From Allohoeflea poritis (lineage in GTDB: Bacteria > Pseudomonadota > Alphaproteobacteria > Rhizobiales > Rhizobiaceae), in the NCBI RefSeq assembly GCF_027889715.1, contig NZ_JAPJZH010000016.1, forward strand, positions 47,552 to 111,551: DNA of 64,000 bases, read 5' to 3'. The position numbers were made by a program, and so were the translations under genes. Below, piece by piece: positions 15,640 to 22,975 of this stretch. Each line of letters begins with the position of its first letter. The first letter of the stretch is position 1. The notes under the pieces were generated by a model. The model saw only the letters and a list, made by a program, of their open reading frames with translations, was not told the origin of the DNA and made no database searches.

Positions 15640-17579
15640 CGGTCTGCATTATCGGCAACCGATCGAATAGCCTCGGACACCATATCTGCGTGTTCAGTTT
15701 GCGGCCAATGGCCCGCGCTTTCGATCACTTGCAGACGCGCATTTGGAAGCAGGTCTACGAGATTTTTCGAGCTTTCGAGTGGAACGATGCCGTCTTGTGC
15801 GCCTTGCAAAACTAGCGTCGGGAGGTCGATGGCGCTCAGACGTTCGTCTGTGAAGATGCCTTTTTCATCTTTGATTGATCTCGCAAGTGAACCGATCACA
15901 TATTCTCTGTTTAGAGTTGCATGTGCGTCGAGCAGCTCTCTGATCTCACCTTCGTCTGTAGGCGGCTCGAACAATACCCGACCGAGATAACGACGCATCC
16001 CGTCTAGGTTTGTCGGCAATGCGCCAGCGGCCAAATCCACCGCAGACACCTTTGCGGGCAAGCCCTTAAAGAAGGCCGGTGCGATTAGCACGAGTCCGTC
16101 CACCCGTTCAGGAAACTGTTCTGCAAATGCCAGTGATACCCAGCCGCCCATCGAATTGCCGACGAGCGTTGCCCGCTCGACGCCCCGGCGATCCATGTGC
16201 GCCACGACCTGATCGACGAAGACGTCGACATGATAGTCCATGGCGGGTTTGTCCGATGCGCCAAAGCCTAAAAGGTCCAGAGCAATCACCCGGTGATCTT
16301 CCGACAATGCTTCGAGGTTCTGCTCGAAGCGGCTCATGTCGGCGCCAAGGCCGTGGATCAGAATGATCGCATCGCCTTCGCCTTGATCAGTAAATGCTGT
16401 GCGGTGGCCAAGGGTCGGAGCGAGTTGCAGAGACCCGGTCTGCGATAGCGTCTTTTCAATGCGAAAGACATCATAAGGCGGTCGGGAAACGTCCGAACCG
16501 TCGTTGAAGACGTCCAGACGATGGAACTGCGCTTCGGTAGTATAGATCGAGCCATCGGGGCCAAAAGCAATCGCATCGGGCCATGACAGATCCGGCCCGC
16601 GCGCAACGATGGTTATGGTTCCATCGGGTTCTAGCCGACTGATCGCGTTGCGTTCCAAATCGGTAAAATGCACACGGCCTTGCGGTCCCATCGCAATGCC
16701 GTCCGCGATTACTGCCGACGCTTCGAGCCGAACTGCAGCGAGGATCTCATCATCATCCTTGTCGAAATCGCGAAGCGTTGCGGCGGGGATCGATAGCAAA
16801 GATCGGCTCCCGGCCAGCGGACGATACATCACGAAAACCGTCTCGCCGTCATGGCTAAGCGCGATGCCGTCTGTCGCCGGAGCACGCGGGGCGCCGGTCT
16901 TGTCGCCAAGATTAATGCCCTCAACGACGGGTGTGATCAGGCCGTTCTCGTCCAGGAACGGCGTACCGTTCATCACTCTGCGATGTTTACCGGTCGCGAG
17001 GTCCATAACGATGACGCCGCCGCGCACCGAGTCCGTTATGTAAGCAAAATTCGTACGCGCATCGACGCGCACATCGTTTACATAATCGGAACCTGAGACA
17101 ACCTCAGGACTGAGGGGATAGCTGCGAACGACATTGCGGGTCGCGATATCGATCTCGATCAGTTTCGCGCCGCTTTTCACCACGCCTTTGCGGCGTGGTG
17201 AACCGGTGTCGAGAAGCCAGAGACGGTCTCGGCCGTCGATAGTAAGGCTCTGTATGTTCACGAAGCGGATTTGCGCGGGTCGGGTTTTCTCGTTCCAGCT
17301 GTCCGCGAGAAGTATCGTGGTCGTTCCATCGGATGCTATTTCGACGACAGCAGCTCCATGGCGCTCATCCGAGAATCCGGAATAAGGGAAGTTTACGAAG
17401 ACCCGACCCGTCGAGGACACGGCAACTCCGGTGGGACGGTTGTCCTGGAAGCTGGCGATTGCTTGGAGTGCCTTATCCTCTTTTGGAGCATCAGCGAAAG
17501 TTAATTCTTGGGCAGCGAGCGATGTTCCGAAGATCAGCGCCGCGAAACTAGCAAGAGCGTGTTTCCAGAAAGATGTCAT
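15636..17579 (-). CDS. Exported two-domain protein: SMP-30/yellow-like propeller fused to an alpha/beta hydrolase
   Basis: This 647-aa protein begins with a signal peptide (about residues 1-23, FGTSLAAQ). Residues about 35-375 look like a major-royal-jelly/yellow or SMP-30-type beta-propeller, with FVNFPYSGFSDERHG, DGRDRLWLLDTGSP, YVNDVRVDARTNFAYITDS and DGIAMGPQGRVHFTDLERNAI. Residues about 385-647 form a classical alpha/beta hydrolase: oxyanion HGLGADMSRF, nucleophile GNSMGGWVSLAF, acid GAQDGIVP and base SAGHWPQ. Each domain is usually a separate protein, so the fusion is unusual. It overlaps the TIM-barrel gene by four bases. It may be a periplasmic lactonase or esterase; substrate unknown. 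Confidence 0.82.
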   Translation of the reverse strand: MTSFWKHALASFAALIFGTSLAAQELTFADAPKEDKALQAIASFQDNRPTGVAVSSTGRVFVNFPYSGFSDERHGAAVVEIASDGTTTILLADSWNEKTRPAQIRFVNIQSLTIDGRDRLWLLDTGSPRRKGVVKSGAKLIEIDIATRNVVRSYPLSPEVVSGSDYVNDVRVDARTNFAYITDSVRGGVIVMDLATGKHRRVMNGTPFLDENGLITPVVEGINLGDKTGAPRAPATDGIALSHDGETVFVMYRPLAGSRSLLSIPAATLRDFDKDDDEILAAVRLEASAVIADGIAMGPQGRVHFTDLERNAISRLEPDGTITIVARGPDLSWPDAIAFGPDGSIYTTEAQFHRLDVFNDGSDVSRPPYDVFRIEKTLSQTGSLQLAPTLGHRTAFTDQGEGDAIILIHGLGADMSRFEQNLEALSEDHRVIALDLLGFGASDKPAMDYHVDVFVDQVVAHMDRRGVERATLVGNSMGGWVSLAFAEQFPERVDGLVLIAPAFFKGLPAKVSAVDLAAGALPTNLDGMRRYLGRVLFEPPTDEGEIRELLDAHATLNREYVIGSLARSIKDEKGIFTDERLSAIDLPTLVLQGAQDGIVPLESSKNLVDLLPNARLQVIESAGHWPQTEHADMVSEAIRSVADNADR

Positions 17580-18541
17580 CGGCTTGCCTCCACTCCGACA
17601 GGGTCGAGACGGCGCAAGGTCTCGATGACAGCCAACTCCCCTTTCTTGCCTTCGATGGAATTCGCGAACTCGAGTCCGATATGTCCCGCAAAGCCTTTGC
17701 GCTTCAAAGCCGCGAAGATGCTGCCATAATTGATCTCGCCAACGCCGGGTTCGACGCGTCCGGGATTGTCCGCGACCTGCACATAACCCATCCGGCTCTC
17801 GACCGTATCGAGCGTATCTAGAAGATCGCCGCCATCGATCTGTTGATGATAGAAATCGTAGATCAAGCTGACGCTGTCCATGTCGACTGCATCGACGATC
17901 ATGAATCCGTGCGGCACATTGGTGACGAAGGTGCCGGGCCAGCCTTTAGCATTGATCGGCTCAACCGCGAGGATCAGCCCTTCTTGTGCAGCGACATCAC
18001 CGGCCCACTTCAGATTCTCGATCATGTTGCGGGTCTGGATATCGCGCGGGATCGACGGATGCGCGGTGCCGGACAGAGTGGTGACATAGGTCGAGCCTAC
18101 GCGCCGCGCGACCTCGGCCGTATCGTGCACCTCCTGCATCAGGCGTTGCCGTTCGGCTTCATCGTCGAGGACAAAGGTCGGGCGATCATAAACCATCGTG
18201 TTGACCACGACGCCCATCTCCAGTCCTTGACGTTCGATCTCTCGGCCGATGCGGCGCTGCGTATCGACATCGCGGATCTTCATGAAATTGTCTTCGATCG
18301 CACGGAAGCCGACCTCGGCCATGAACGCGACCTGTCCAACGGGATCGTCGCCGCCGTGGTGCCGGAACATGCCATCGGTTGTGCTGTTGAGCCCCAGATG
18401 CGGGGCGAACTTGAGGGAGAACGCGTTTCCAGCCGGCGCGGTGGCGTTCTGAGCGCCTGCCATGCCGGGCATTGCTAGGCTTGCAGCGCCAATGGCGGCA
18501 ACGCCACCGGATGCTATGAATGTCCGTCTATCCAAGGTCAT
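17576..18541 (-). CDS. Tat-exported TIM-barrel sugar isomerase/epimerase-like protein (hydroxypyruvate isomerase-like)
   Basis: The 321-aa product starts with a twin-arginine signal (DRRTFIASGGVAAIGAASLAMPGMAGA), so the folded protein is probably exported. The body is an AP-endonuclease-2-type TIM barrel as in hydroxypyruvate isomerase and xylose-isomerase-like proteins: LNSTTDGMFRHHGG, VGFRAIEDNF, ILAVEPINAKGWPGTF, SLIYDFYHQQIDGGDLLDTL and IGLEFANSIEGKKG carry the expected acidic and histidine metal-site residues. It lies in an overlapping operon with the propeller-hydrolase fusion and the aldo/keto reductase. It probably isomerises a sugar or oxo acid, which is inference. Confidence 0.8.
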   Translation of the reverse strand: MTLDRRTFIASGGVAAIGAASLAMPGMAGAQNATAPAGNAFSLKFAPHLGLNSTTDGMFRHHGGDDPVGQVAFMAEVGFRAIEDNFMKIRDVDTQRRIGREIERQGLEMGVVVNTMVYDRPTFVLDDEAERQRLMQEVHDTAEVARRVGSTYVTTLSGTAHPSIPRDIQTRNMIENLKWAGDVAAQEGLILAVEPINAKGWPGTFVTNVPHGFMIVDAVDMDSVSLIYDFYHQQIDGGDLLDTLDTVESRMGYVQVADNPGRVEPGVGEINYGSIFAALKRKGFAGHIGLEFANSIEGKKGELAVIETLRRLDPVGVEASR

Positions 18542-18759
18542 TATACTGTCTCCTTTGTATGGTCATTCGCGAGCCATGATTTGAGTGCCCGGGTTGCCAA
18601 TGGCATCGCGATGTAAACCATCACGGGCACCAGCATGGCGGTCAGAAGCAGGGTGCGAAGGTAAATTGGTAAACCGGTCAGGACCGGGTCGAGTATTGTG
18701 AGAAGGGCGGTAATCAGAGGATAGACGACCGCCCATGTGAGGAGCGCCTGCCTATGCAT
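18541..18759 (-). CDS. Small membrane protein with two transmembrane helices
   Basis: The 72-aa product has two hydrophobic helices (about 6-26 and 33-55) and a charged tail (SWLANDHTKETV). The pattern WAVVYPLITALLTILDPVLTGLPIYLRTLLLTAMLVPVMVYIAMPLATR resembles the membrane tail found on some antibiotic-biosynthesis-monooxygenase-domain proteins, here without that domain. It is held between genes by tight overlaps: one base with the next gene, eight with the preceding aldo/keto reductase. The function is unknown. Confidence 0.65.
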   Translation of the reverse strand: MHRQALLTWAVVYPLITALLTILDPVLTGLPIYLRTLLLTAMLVPVMVYIAMPLATRALKSWLANDHTKETV

Positions 18760-19582
18760 CGTCGCCTCCGATCAATTCCAAGACGCGGGCGTTCTCTTCG
18801 GCGTGCGTCGCCGAGGTTGTGCCGGGGATCGGCAAGATATTCGGCGCTCTTTCAAGCAAGTCGCGTATGGCGCGCTGCGCCGGCGTGAAGCCGTTTTGCG
18901 CGTTACCCTCGGCCAGGGGCGCGCCGTGTATCATCGGATTCGCGCCCAGCGGACCCCAGGGAATGAAGGCGATGCCGTTCCCGGCGGTGAAATCGATTAC
19001 GGCCTCATCGCCGCCGTCCGCCGGGTTGTAGCGGTTCTGGACCGCGTCGATCCGGGCGACCGCCATGGAGCGCTTCAGTTGATGGAGATCGACATTCGAG
19101 ACGCCGATCCGTGCAATCTTGCCTGCCGCCTGAGCCGCGGCGAGCGCGCCTATGCTATCCTCGATCGGCACATTGGGATCGACCGAATGCAGATAGTAGA
19201 GATCGATCCGCTCGACCGCCAAGCTGGCAAGGCTCTCGTCGACATGCCGGGCGAGCGCTTCGGGGCGTCCGTCGCGCTTGATGAACTCCACGCCTGGTCC
19301 GGCTTTTTCGATGCCGCCTTTGGAGGCGATGAAGACACCGCCGGCGTGCGATCCCAATGCCTCGCCGACAAGGCGTTCGGAATGATGCGGACCATAGGCC
19401 CTCGCCGAGTCAAAATGCCGAACGCCAATATCGGCGGCGCGGCGCAGGAGCGCGACGCCCGCGTCCCAGTCCTCATAGGGCCCGAAGTTCCCCGGTTGAC
19501 CGGTCAGACGCATCGTCCCGAAGCCGATGCGGGGAATTGTGGTTCCGTCCTTGAAGGTGAAGTCCTTGGCGATGTTGGTCAT
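18752..19582 (-). CDS. Aldo/keto reductase
   Basis: This 276-aa NAD(P)H-dependent oxidoreductase of the AKR superfamily has the catalytic tetrad visible: D and Y in HFDSARAYG, K in IASKGGIE and H in YYLHSVDPNVP. The phosphate-binding end ILPIPGTTSATHAEENA is also present. It lacks a signal peptide, unlike two partners in the operon, so it is cytoplasmic. I chose ATG 19582 (MTNIAKDF), with a GGAG ribosome-binding site; the longer frame to 19669 has no such site. It is first in the minus-strand operon and is divergent from the LysR regulator at 19692, which probably controls it. Confidence 0.88.
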   Translation of the reverse strand: MTNIAKDFTFKDGTTIPRIGFGTMRLTGQPGNFGPYEDWDAGVALLRRAADIGVRHFDSARAYGPHHSERLVGEALGSHAGGVFIASKGGIEKAGPGVEFIKRDGRPEALARHVDESLASLAVERIDLYYLHSVDPNVPIEDSIGALAAAQAAGKIARIGVSNVDLHQLKRSMAVARIDAVQNRYNPADGGDEAVIDFTAGNGIAFIPWGPLGANPMIHGAPLAEGNAQNGFTPAQRAIRDLLERAPNILPIPGTTSATHAEENARVLELIGGDDA

Positions 19583-19691
19583 GTCTCGTTCTCCGCATTC
19601 GAGTTGTCGCTTCGTTTCTGAGGACGAATATGACCCACCCGTATGATTTGCGGTAGGCGAGTAATGCAATTTACTGTTATACGTCTAAAGT

Positions 19692-20612
19692 ATGAGCAAA
19701 AGCCTTGATCGCCTGACGCTGCTGCACACCTTCGTGCGCATTGCCGAGCGCGGCGCGATCAGCGCCGCGGCGCGGGATCTCGGCCTCAGCCAGGCGTCGG
19801 CCAGCCGCCAACTGGCTGAGCTGGAAGAAAGACTTGGCGTGCAGCTCGCCTTGCGCACCACCCATAACTTCTCGCTAACGGAAGCCGGGCTGGACTGTCT
19901 CGCAGACGCGCGAAACCTGTTGAGCGGCTGGGAAGCGCTGGTGGAGCGCCACGCCGATGACAATGCCTCGCTCTCCGGAAAGCTCAAGGTTGTGGCGCCG
20001 GTCGCACTTGGACAACTCGATCTCGGCGATGCTGCGCTCGCCTTTCAGGCAGCGCATCCGGATGTCGAAGTGATCTGGGACCTGCAAGATGGTCCGATCA
20101 GGTTCGCGGAGGTCGGCTGCGACCTCTGGGTGAAGATCGGCAAGGTGCCGGATGAAACGTTGATCGTCCGCCCGCTTGGAACGGTCGAGCGCTTGATCGT
20201 CGCCGCGCCCGAACTGATCCTGGGACGGGCTATTCAGCACCCCGACGATCTCGCCGATCTGCCATGCGCGGCGCTCTCCCCCTTTGAGGGCGGCACCATC
20301 CGACTCGCTGACGCGAATGGCGAACCCGCTTCGATCACTGCGAAAGTGGGCCTTGCCACCAACAACATCTTCTCGGCGAAGAAGGCGGCTCTGACGGGAC
20401 TCGGTTACGCCATCATGCCACGTTGGTTCGTTGCATCGGAGCTAGTCGACGGCCGGCTCGTGGATATCCTTCCCAACTGGCGCGCCGCAGAACTGACCAT
20501 CAACGCCGCTTACCTACCCGCGCGTCGGCAGACCCGGCGGCTCAAGGCTTTAATCGACCATCTCTCCGATGCGGTCGCGGCCATGCCCGGAGTGCAAACT
20601 GTTTCAGCCTAA
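19692..20612 (+). CDS. LysR-family transcriptional regulator
   Basis: This full-length 306-aa LysR regulator has a winged helix (TLLHTFVRIAERGAISAAARDLGLSQASASRQLAELEERLGVQLALRTTHNFSLTEAG, about residues 9-66), followed by a substrate-binding-like domain starting near SGKLKVVAPVALG. It is divergent from the aldo/keto reductase operon with about 110 bases between, the usual layout for a LysR activator and its target. It is the rightmost complete gene of the tRNA-Arg island. The short promoter gap holds no obvious perfect T-N11-A dyad that I can claim. Confidence 0.92.
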   Translation: MSKSLDRLTLLHTFVRIAERGAISAAARDLGLSQASASRQLAELEERLGVQLALRTTHNFSLTEAGLDCLADARNLLSGWEALVERHADDNASLSGKLKVVAPVALGQLDLGDAALAFQAAHPDVEVIWDLQDGPIRFAEVGCDLWVKIGKVPDETLIVRPLGTVERLIVAAPELILGRAIQHPDDLADLPCAALSPFEGGTIRLADANGEPASITAKVGLATNNIFSAKKAALTGLGYAIMPRWFVASELVDGRLVDILPNWRAAELTINAAYLPARRQTRRLKALIDHLSDAVAAMPGVQTVSA

Positions 20613-20668
20613 CCTGCGGTGACAAAGCTATGCCCAATTACACTTAAGAGAAAATGCTTGGGGCTTCA

Positions 20669-20688
20669 CGTAAGCAGCGCGTAAGCAG
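20669..20688. repeat. Paired CGTAAGCAG repeats (candidate integrase arm sites, right end)
   Basis: CGTAAGCAG occurs at 20669-20677 and 20680-20688, 11 bases apart. It is the reverse complement of the TGCTTAC pairs at 15332-15349 and 20831-20848, and lies about 90 bases left of the tRNA-Arg anticodon loop, inside the island. With the left-end pair it makes inward-facing arms at both ends of the island. Confidence 0.6.
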
Positions 20689-20738
20689 AAATCCAGCGAC
20701 GCGCAGAAATCACAAGTTATTGTTTTAAATATAAAAAA

Positions 20739-20815
20739 TGGCGCACCCGAGAGGACTCGAACCTCTGGCCTCCGCCTTCGGAGGGCGGCGCTCTATCCAG
20801 CTGAGCTACGGGTGC
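20739..20815 (-). tRNA. tRNA-Arg (anticodon CCG), CCA encoded
   Basis: The minus strand folds into a full cloverleaf: acceptor GCACCCG with CGGGTGC, D-arm GCTC/GAGC, anticodon stem CCGCC/GGCGG around loop CTCCGAA (anticodon CCG, 20778-20780 region), variable AGGCC, T-arm AGAGG-TTCGAGT-CCTCT, G73 and encoded CCA (20739-20741). It decodes CGG. Its anticodon region matches the fragment at 15157-15202 and a further core at 20950-20965, so it appears to be the attachment gene of the island on its 3' side. Confidence 0.95.
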
Positions 20816-20830
20816 ATACCGTTCGCGAGA

Positions 20831-20848
20831 TGCTTACTCCATGCTTAC
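20831..20848. repeat. Paired TGCTTAC repeats right of tRNA-Arg
   Basis: TGCTTAC occurs at 20831-20837 and 20842-20848, 11 bases apart, 16 bases beyond the 5' end of tRNA-Arg and outside the island. A single inverted copy (GTAAGCA) lies at 21010-21016. These flank the att-like core at 20950-20965 and precede the excisionase and integrase genes. Confidence 0.55.
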
Positions 20849-20949
20849 GCGAGATTTTCGTTGGCATGAAGAGTGAACCCGATATCCACTCAAGCCATTG
20901 TTTAGTCAGTTCCTTTTTCCAGCATCCACTAACTTCGCCAGACTTGACA

Positions 20950-20965
20950 TCCGCCTTCGGAGGGC
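20950..20965. repeat. Att-like core repeat of the tRNA-Arg anticodon arm
   Basis: TCCGCCTTCGGAGGGC at 20950-20965 is identical to 20771-20786 inside tRNA-Arg, and the surrounding bases are not tRNA. A 16-base copy of an anticodon arm between a tRNA and an integrase gene fits a recombination core. Flanking TGCTTAC and GTAAGCA motifs on both sides make it look like a whole attP-like site. Confidence 0.55.
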
Positions 20966-21087
20966 AGGGCTGCAAGCCCAGTTTCCAGAGTAAAGAAATG
21001 CAATCTAGCGTAAGCAATTTCACAGACGAGTCGAGTAACCGCTTGTTGGACAATCTTTCTGCGAAAGCAATTGAGTTCACGTAGCGA

Positions 21088-21378
21088 ATGCACCTAATAC
21101 TGCCGCTCAACAGCAGTCTCTGCCCCCAGATTGGCCGATCGGACAACAGCAGAAAATTGACGGAAACCAAGACAAGTCTTGAAACAGATCTTCTCTATGG
21201 AGCCAAAGCAATTGCAAAGGTATTGGGCTGCCGACCGCGCAAAATCTATCACCTTGCTGAGCGCGGCCAGATGCCAATCTGGAACGAACCCGGTATCGGC
21301 CTTGTCGCCCGCAAGTCATCGCTCGAAGCATATTTCAAAAAACGCGAGCAGCAGGCACTTGAACGTGACGGCAAATAG
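21088..21378 (+). CDS. Helix-turn-helix excisionase-like protein
   Basis: This small basic protein of up to 96 aa has a winged-helix, excisionase-like segment (DLLYGAKAIAKVLGCRPRKIYHLAERGQMPIWNEPGIGLVARKSSLEAYFKKRE) in its C-terminal two thirds. It sits 15 bases before the integrase on the same strand, the usual position of a recombination directionality factor. The N-terminal 25 residues look unstructured and the true start could be TTG 21157. Its target would be the arm-type repeats nearby; that is inference. Confidence 0.65.
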   Translation: MHLILPLNSSLCPQIGRSDNSRKLTETKTSLETDLLYGAKAIAKVLGCRPRKIYHLAERGQMPIWNEPGIGLVARKSSLEAYFKKREQQALERDGK

Positions 21379-21393
21379 ACTCAAACTCCCAAC

Positions 21394-22557
21394 ATGGCAA
21401 AGATCAGAAAGCGATCCTGGACAACTAAAACGGGCGAGAGACGAACCGCCTGGCAGCTAAACTATGTCGATAGCGATGGCAATCTTCAGCAAAAACAGTT
21501 TGGCACCAAACGCGATGCAGACGACGAACGAATTCGCGTCGAGGGTCAAATCGCACGCGGTGTTCATGTGCCCGACAAACGATCAGCAACGGTTGCTGAT
21601 GCTGCCAAGGCGTTTCTCAGTGATTTTGAGAATCTCGTCGAAACCGGCAAGCGGGCCCGAATTACGCTGAATGGATATGATCAACATGTCCGTTTGCACC
21701 TACTGCCTTTCGAAATAGCCAATTCGAAAATCTCCCGCCTGAATGGACCGGACTGCGTCAACTACGCCCGAGAGCTTGAGAGCAACCGCAGCGACGACCT
21801 CGCCCAGCGTGTATTCTCAACATTTCGTATGATAATAGATTACTCACTTGGCCAAGGCTGTATTGGCAGCAATCCGGCGAAAGCAGTTTCGGTTCGCACG
21901 GCTTCCGGTTGGAACACCGACGATGAACCTCTCGATATCCCGCCGCTTGTGACCTTGAAAAAAGTCCTCCAGGTTTCTAGTACGTTCGACAAAAGAGGCC
22001 GCGCAGAGGCGTTCGTCAGCGTACTGCTATTTCAAGCTCTCCGAGCAAGCGAATTGCGAGCACTCACGAGACGGTCCATCGTATTGAGCAACCCGTCGCC
22101 TGAAATTCAGGTTCGGCGTAAAGCGGATCGCTGGAACAATATTGAGCGTGTGAAGACGAAAAACAGCATTCGCAACGTGCCAATTGGACCGCGCACCGTA
22201 AAAGCACTTCGAAAGTGGATGCTCGCCTGCCCTACCAGCAAAGACGGACTCATTTTTGGAAACGGCATTGGTAAGGTGGAAAGCTACGCCAACTACTACA
22301 ACCGGCTGTGGGTGCCACTCCTTATTGCATCAGGAATTATTGAGGGGGGCGAACCGCCTCCCTTCGGGATGCACAGCCTGCGCCACGCCGGGATTTCGCT
22401 GTGGATCAAGAATGGCGCCACACCGAAACAAGTGAAGACATGGGCAGGTCACGCAAGCATCCAAACCACGTGGGATATTTACGGCCATCTTTGGCGTGAG
22501 TATCAGGATGAGCGAAAAGCTGCGAAGGCAGCCGAGCAGGCTCTGTTTTCCCGATAA
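21394..22557 (+). CDS. Site-specific tyrosine integrase
   Basis: This 387-aa tyrosine recombinase catalyses integration and excision of an element. An N-terminal arm-binding region (KRSWTTKTGERRTAWQLNYVDSDG), a SAM-like core-binding domain and a C-terminal catalytic domain are visible. Catalytic residues: R in ALRASELRAL, the HSLRHAG box, and GHASIQTTWDIYGHLW with the H/W position and nucleophilic Y. It lies between tRNA-Arg and tRNA-Met, downstream of the excisionase-like gene, and points toward tRNA-Met. It is outside the 15.2-20.8 kb island, so it could act on that island in trans or be the remnant of a neighbouring element. Confidence 0.92.
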   Translation: MAKIRKRSWTTKTGERRTAWQLNYVDSDGNLQQKQFGTKRDADDERIRVEGQIARGVHVPDKRSATVADAAKAFLSDFENLVETGKRARITLNGYDQHVRLHLLPFEIANSKISRLNGPDCVNYARELESNRSDDLAQRVFSTFRMIIDYSLGQGCIGSNPAKAVSVRTASGWNTDDEPLDIPPLVTLKKVLQVSSTFDKRGRAEAFVSVLLFQALRASELRALTRRSIVLSNPSPEIQVRRKADRWNNIERVKTKNSIRNVPIGPRTVKALRKWMLACPTSKDGLIFGNGIGKVESYANYYNRLWVPLLIASGIIEGGEPPPFGMHSLRHAGISLWIKNGATPKQVKTWAGHASIQTTWDIYGHLWREYQDERKAAKAAEQALFSR

Positions 22558-22627
22558 TTCCTACCGCCGGTTTCACACGAAAGCAATCCGGGGATTCATT
22601 GAACAAAGCGAGCACAAACGGCCCCTC

Positions 22628-22648
22628 GCATGTCAAATGCATGTCAAA
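22628..22648. repeat. Direct repeat pair GCATGTCAAA, 11-bp spacing
   Basis: GCATGTCAAA lies at 22628-22637 and 22639-22648, start to start 11 bases. It follows the integrase and precedes the 3' end of tRNA-Met by about 105 bases. The spacing matches the other candidate arm-site pairs, but the motif is different from TGCTTAC. Confidence 0.5.
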
Positions 22649-22691
22649 CGGAAAATACGTAATTCCTGACAATCGTTGAAAAATAAGGGTT

Positions 22692-22709
22692 TTTCGCGTT
22701 AGCGCGAAA
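22692..22709 (+). terminator. Hairpin after the integrase gene
   Basis: TTTCGCG (22692-22698) pairs exactly with CGCGAAA (22703-22709) over a TTAG loop, with a T-rich stretch shortly after. It may terminate the integrase transcript before tRNA-Met. Confidence 0.45.
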
Positions 22710-22753
22710 TCGGTCGTTTTTCGGAGAATATCAGCTAAGTTGTTGAAAAGATT

Positions 22754-22830
22754 GGTAGCGGGAGAGGGACTTGAACCCCCGACACGCGGATTATGATTCC
22801 GCTGCTCTAACCACCTGAGCTACCCCGCCA
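22754..22830 (-). tRNA. tRNA-Met (anticodon CAT), CCA encoded
   Basis: The minus strand gives a cloverleaf of 77 bases: acceptor GGCGGGG, D-arm GCTC/GAGC, anticodon stem GCGGA/TCCGC with loop ATCATAA (anticodon CAT), a T-arm with TTCAAGT, A73 and encoded CCA at 22754-22756. The first base pair and the absence of an Ile2-like anticodon arm favour elongator methionine over lysidine-modified tRNA-Ile. Its 3' end faces the integrase. Confidence 0.92.
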
Positions 22831-22975
22831 TACCGGTAAGGAACGGCGCGATATAATGGCGCACGCTCGCCGGTGTCAAGCAAAAGCTTGCACATTTTGC
22901 CGCCCGCCACTTGCGCCCCCGGCCCCGCGCCGATATGGCATCGCGGGAACGACAAGCAAGGTGCAGAACAAAGCA

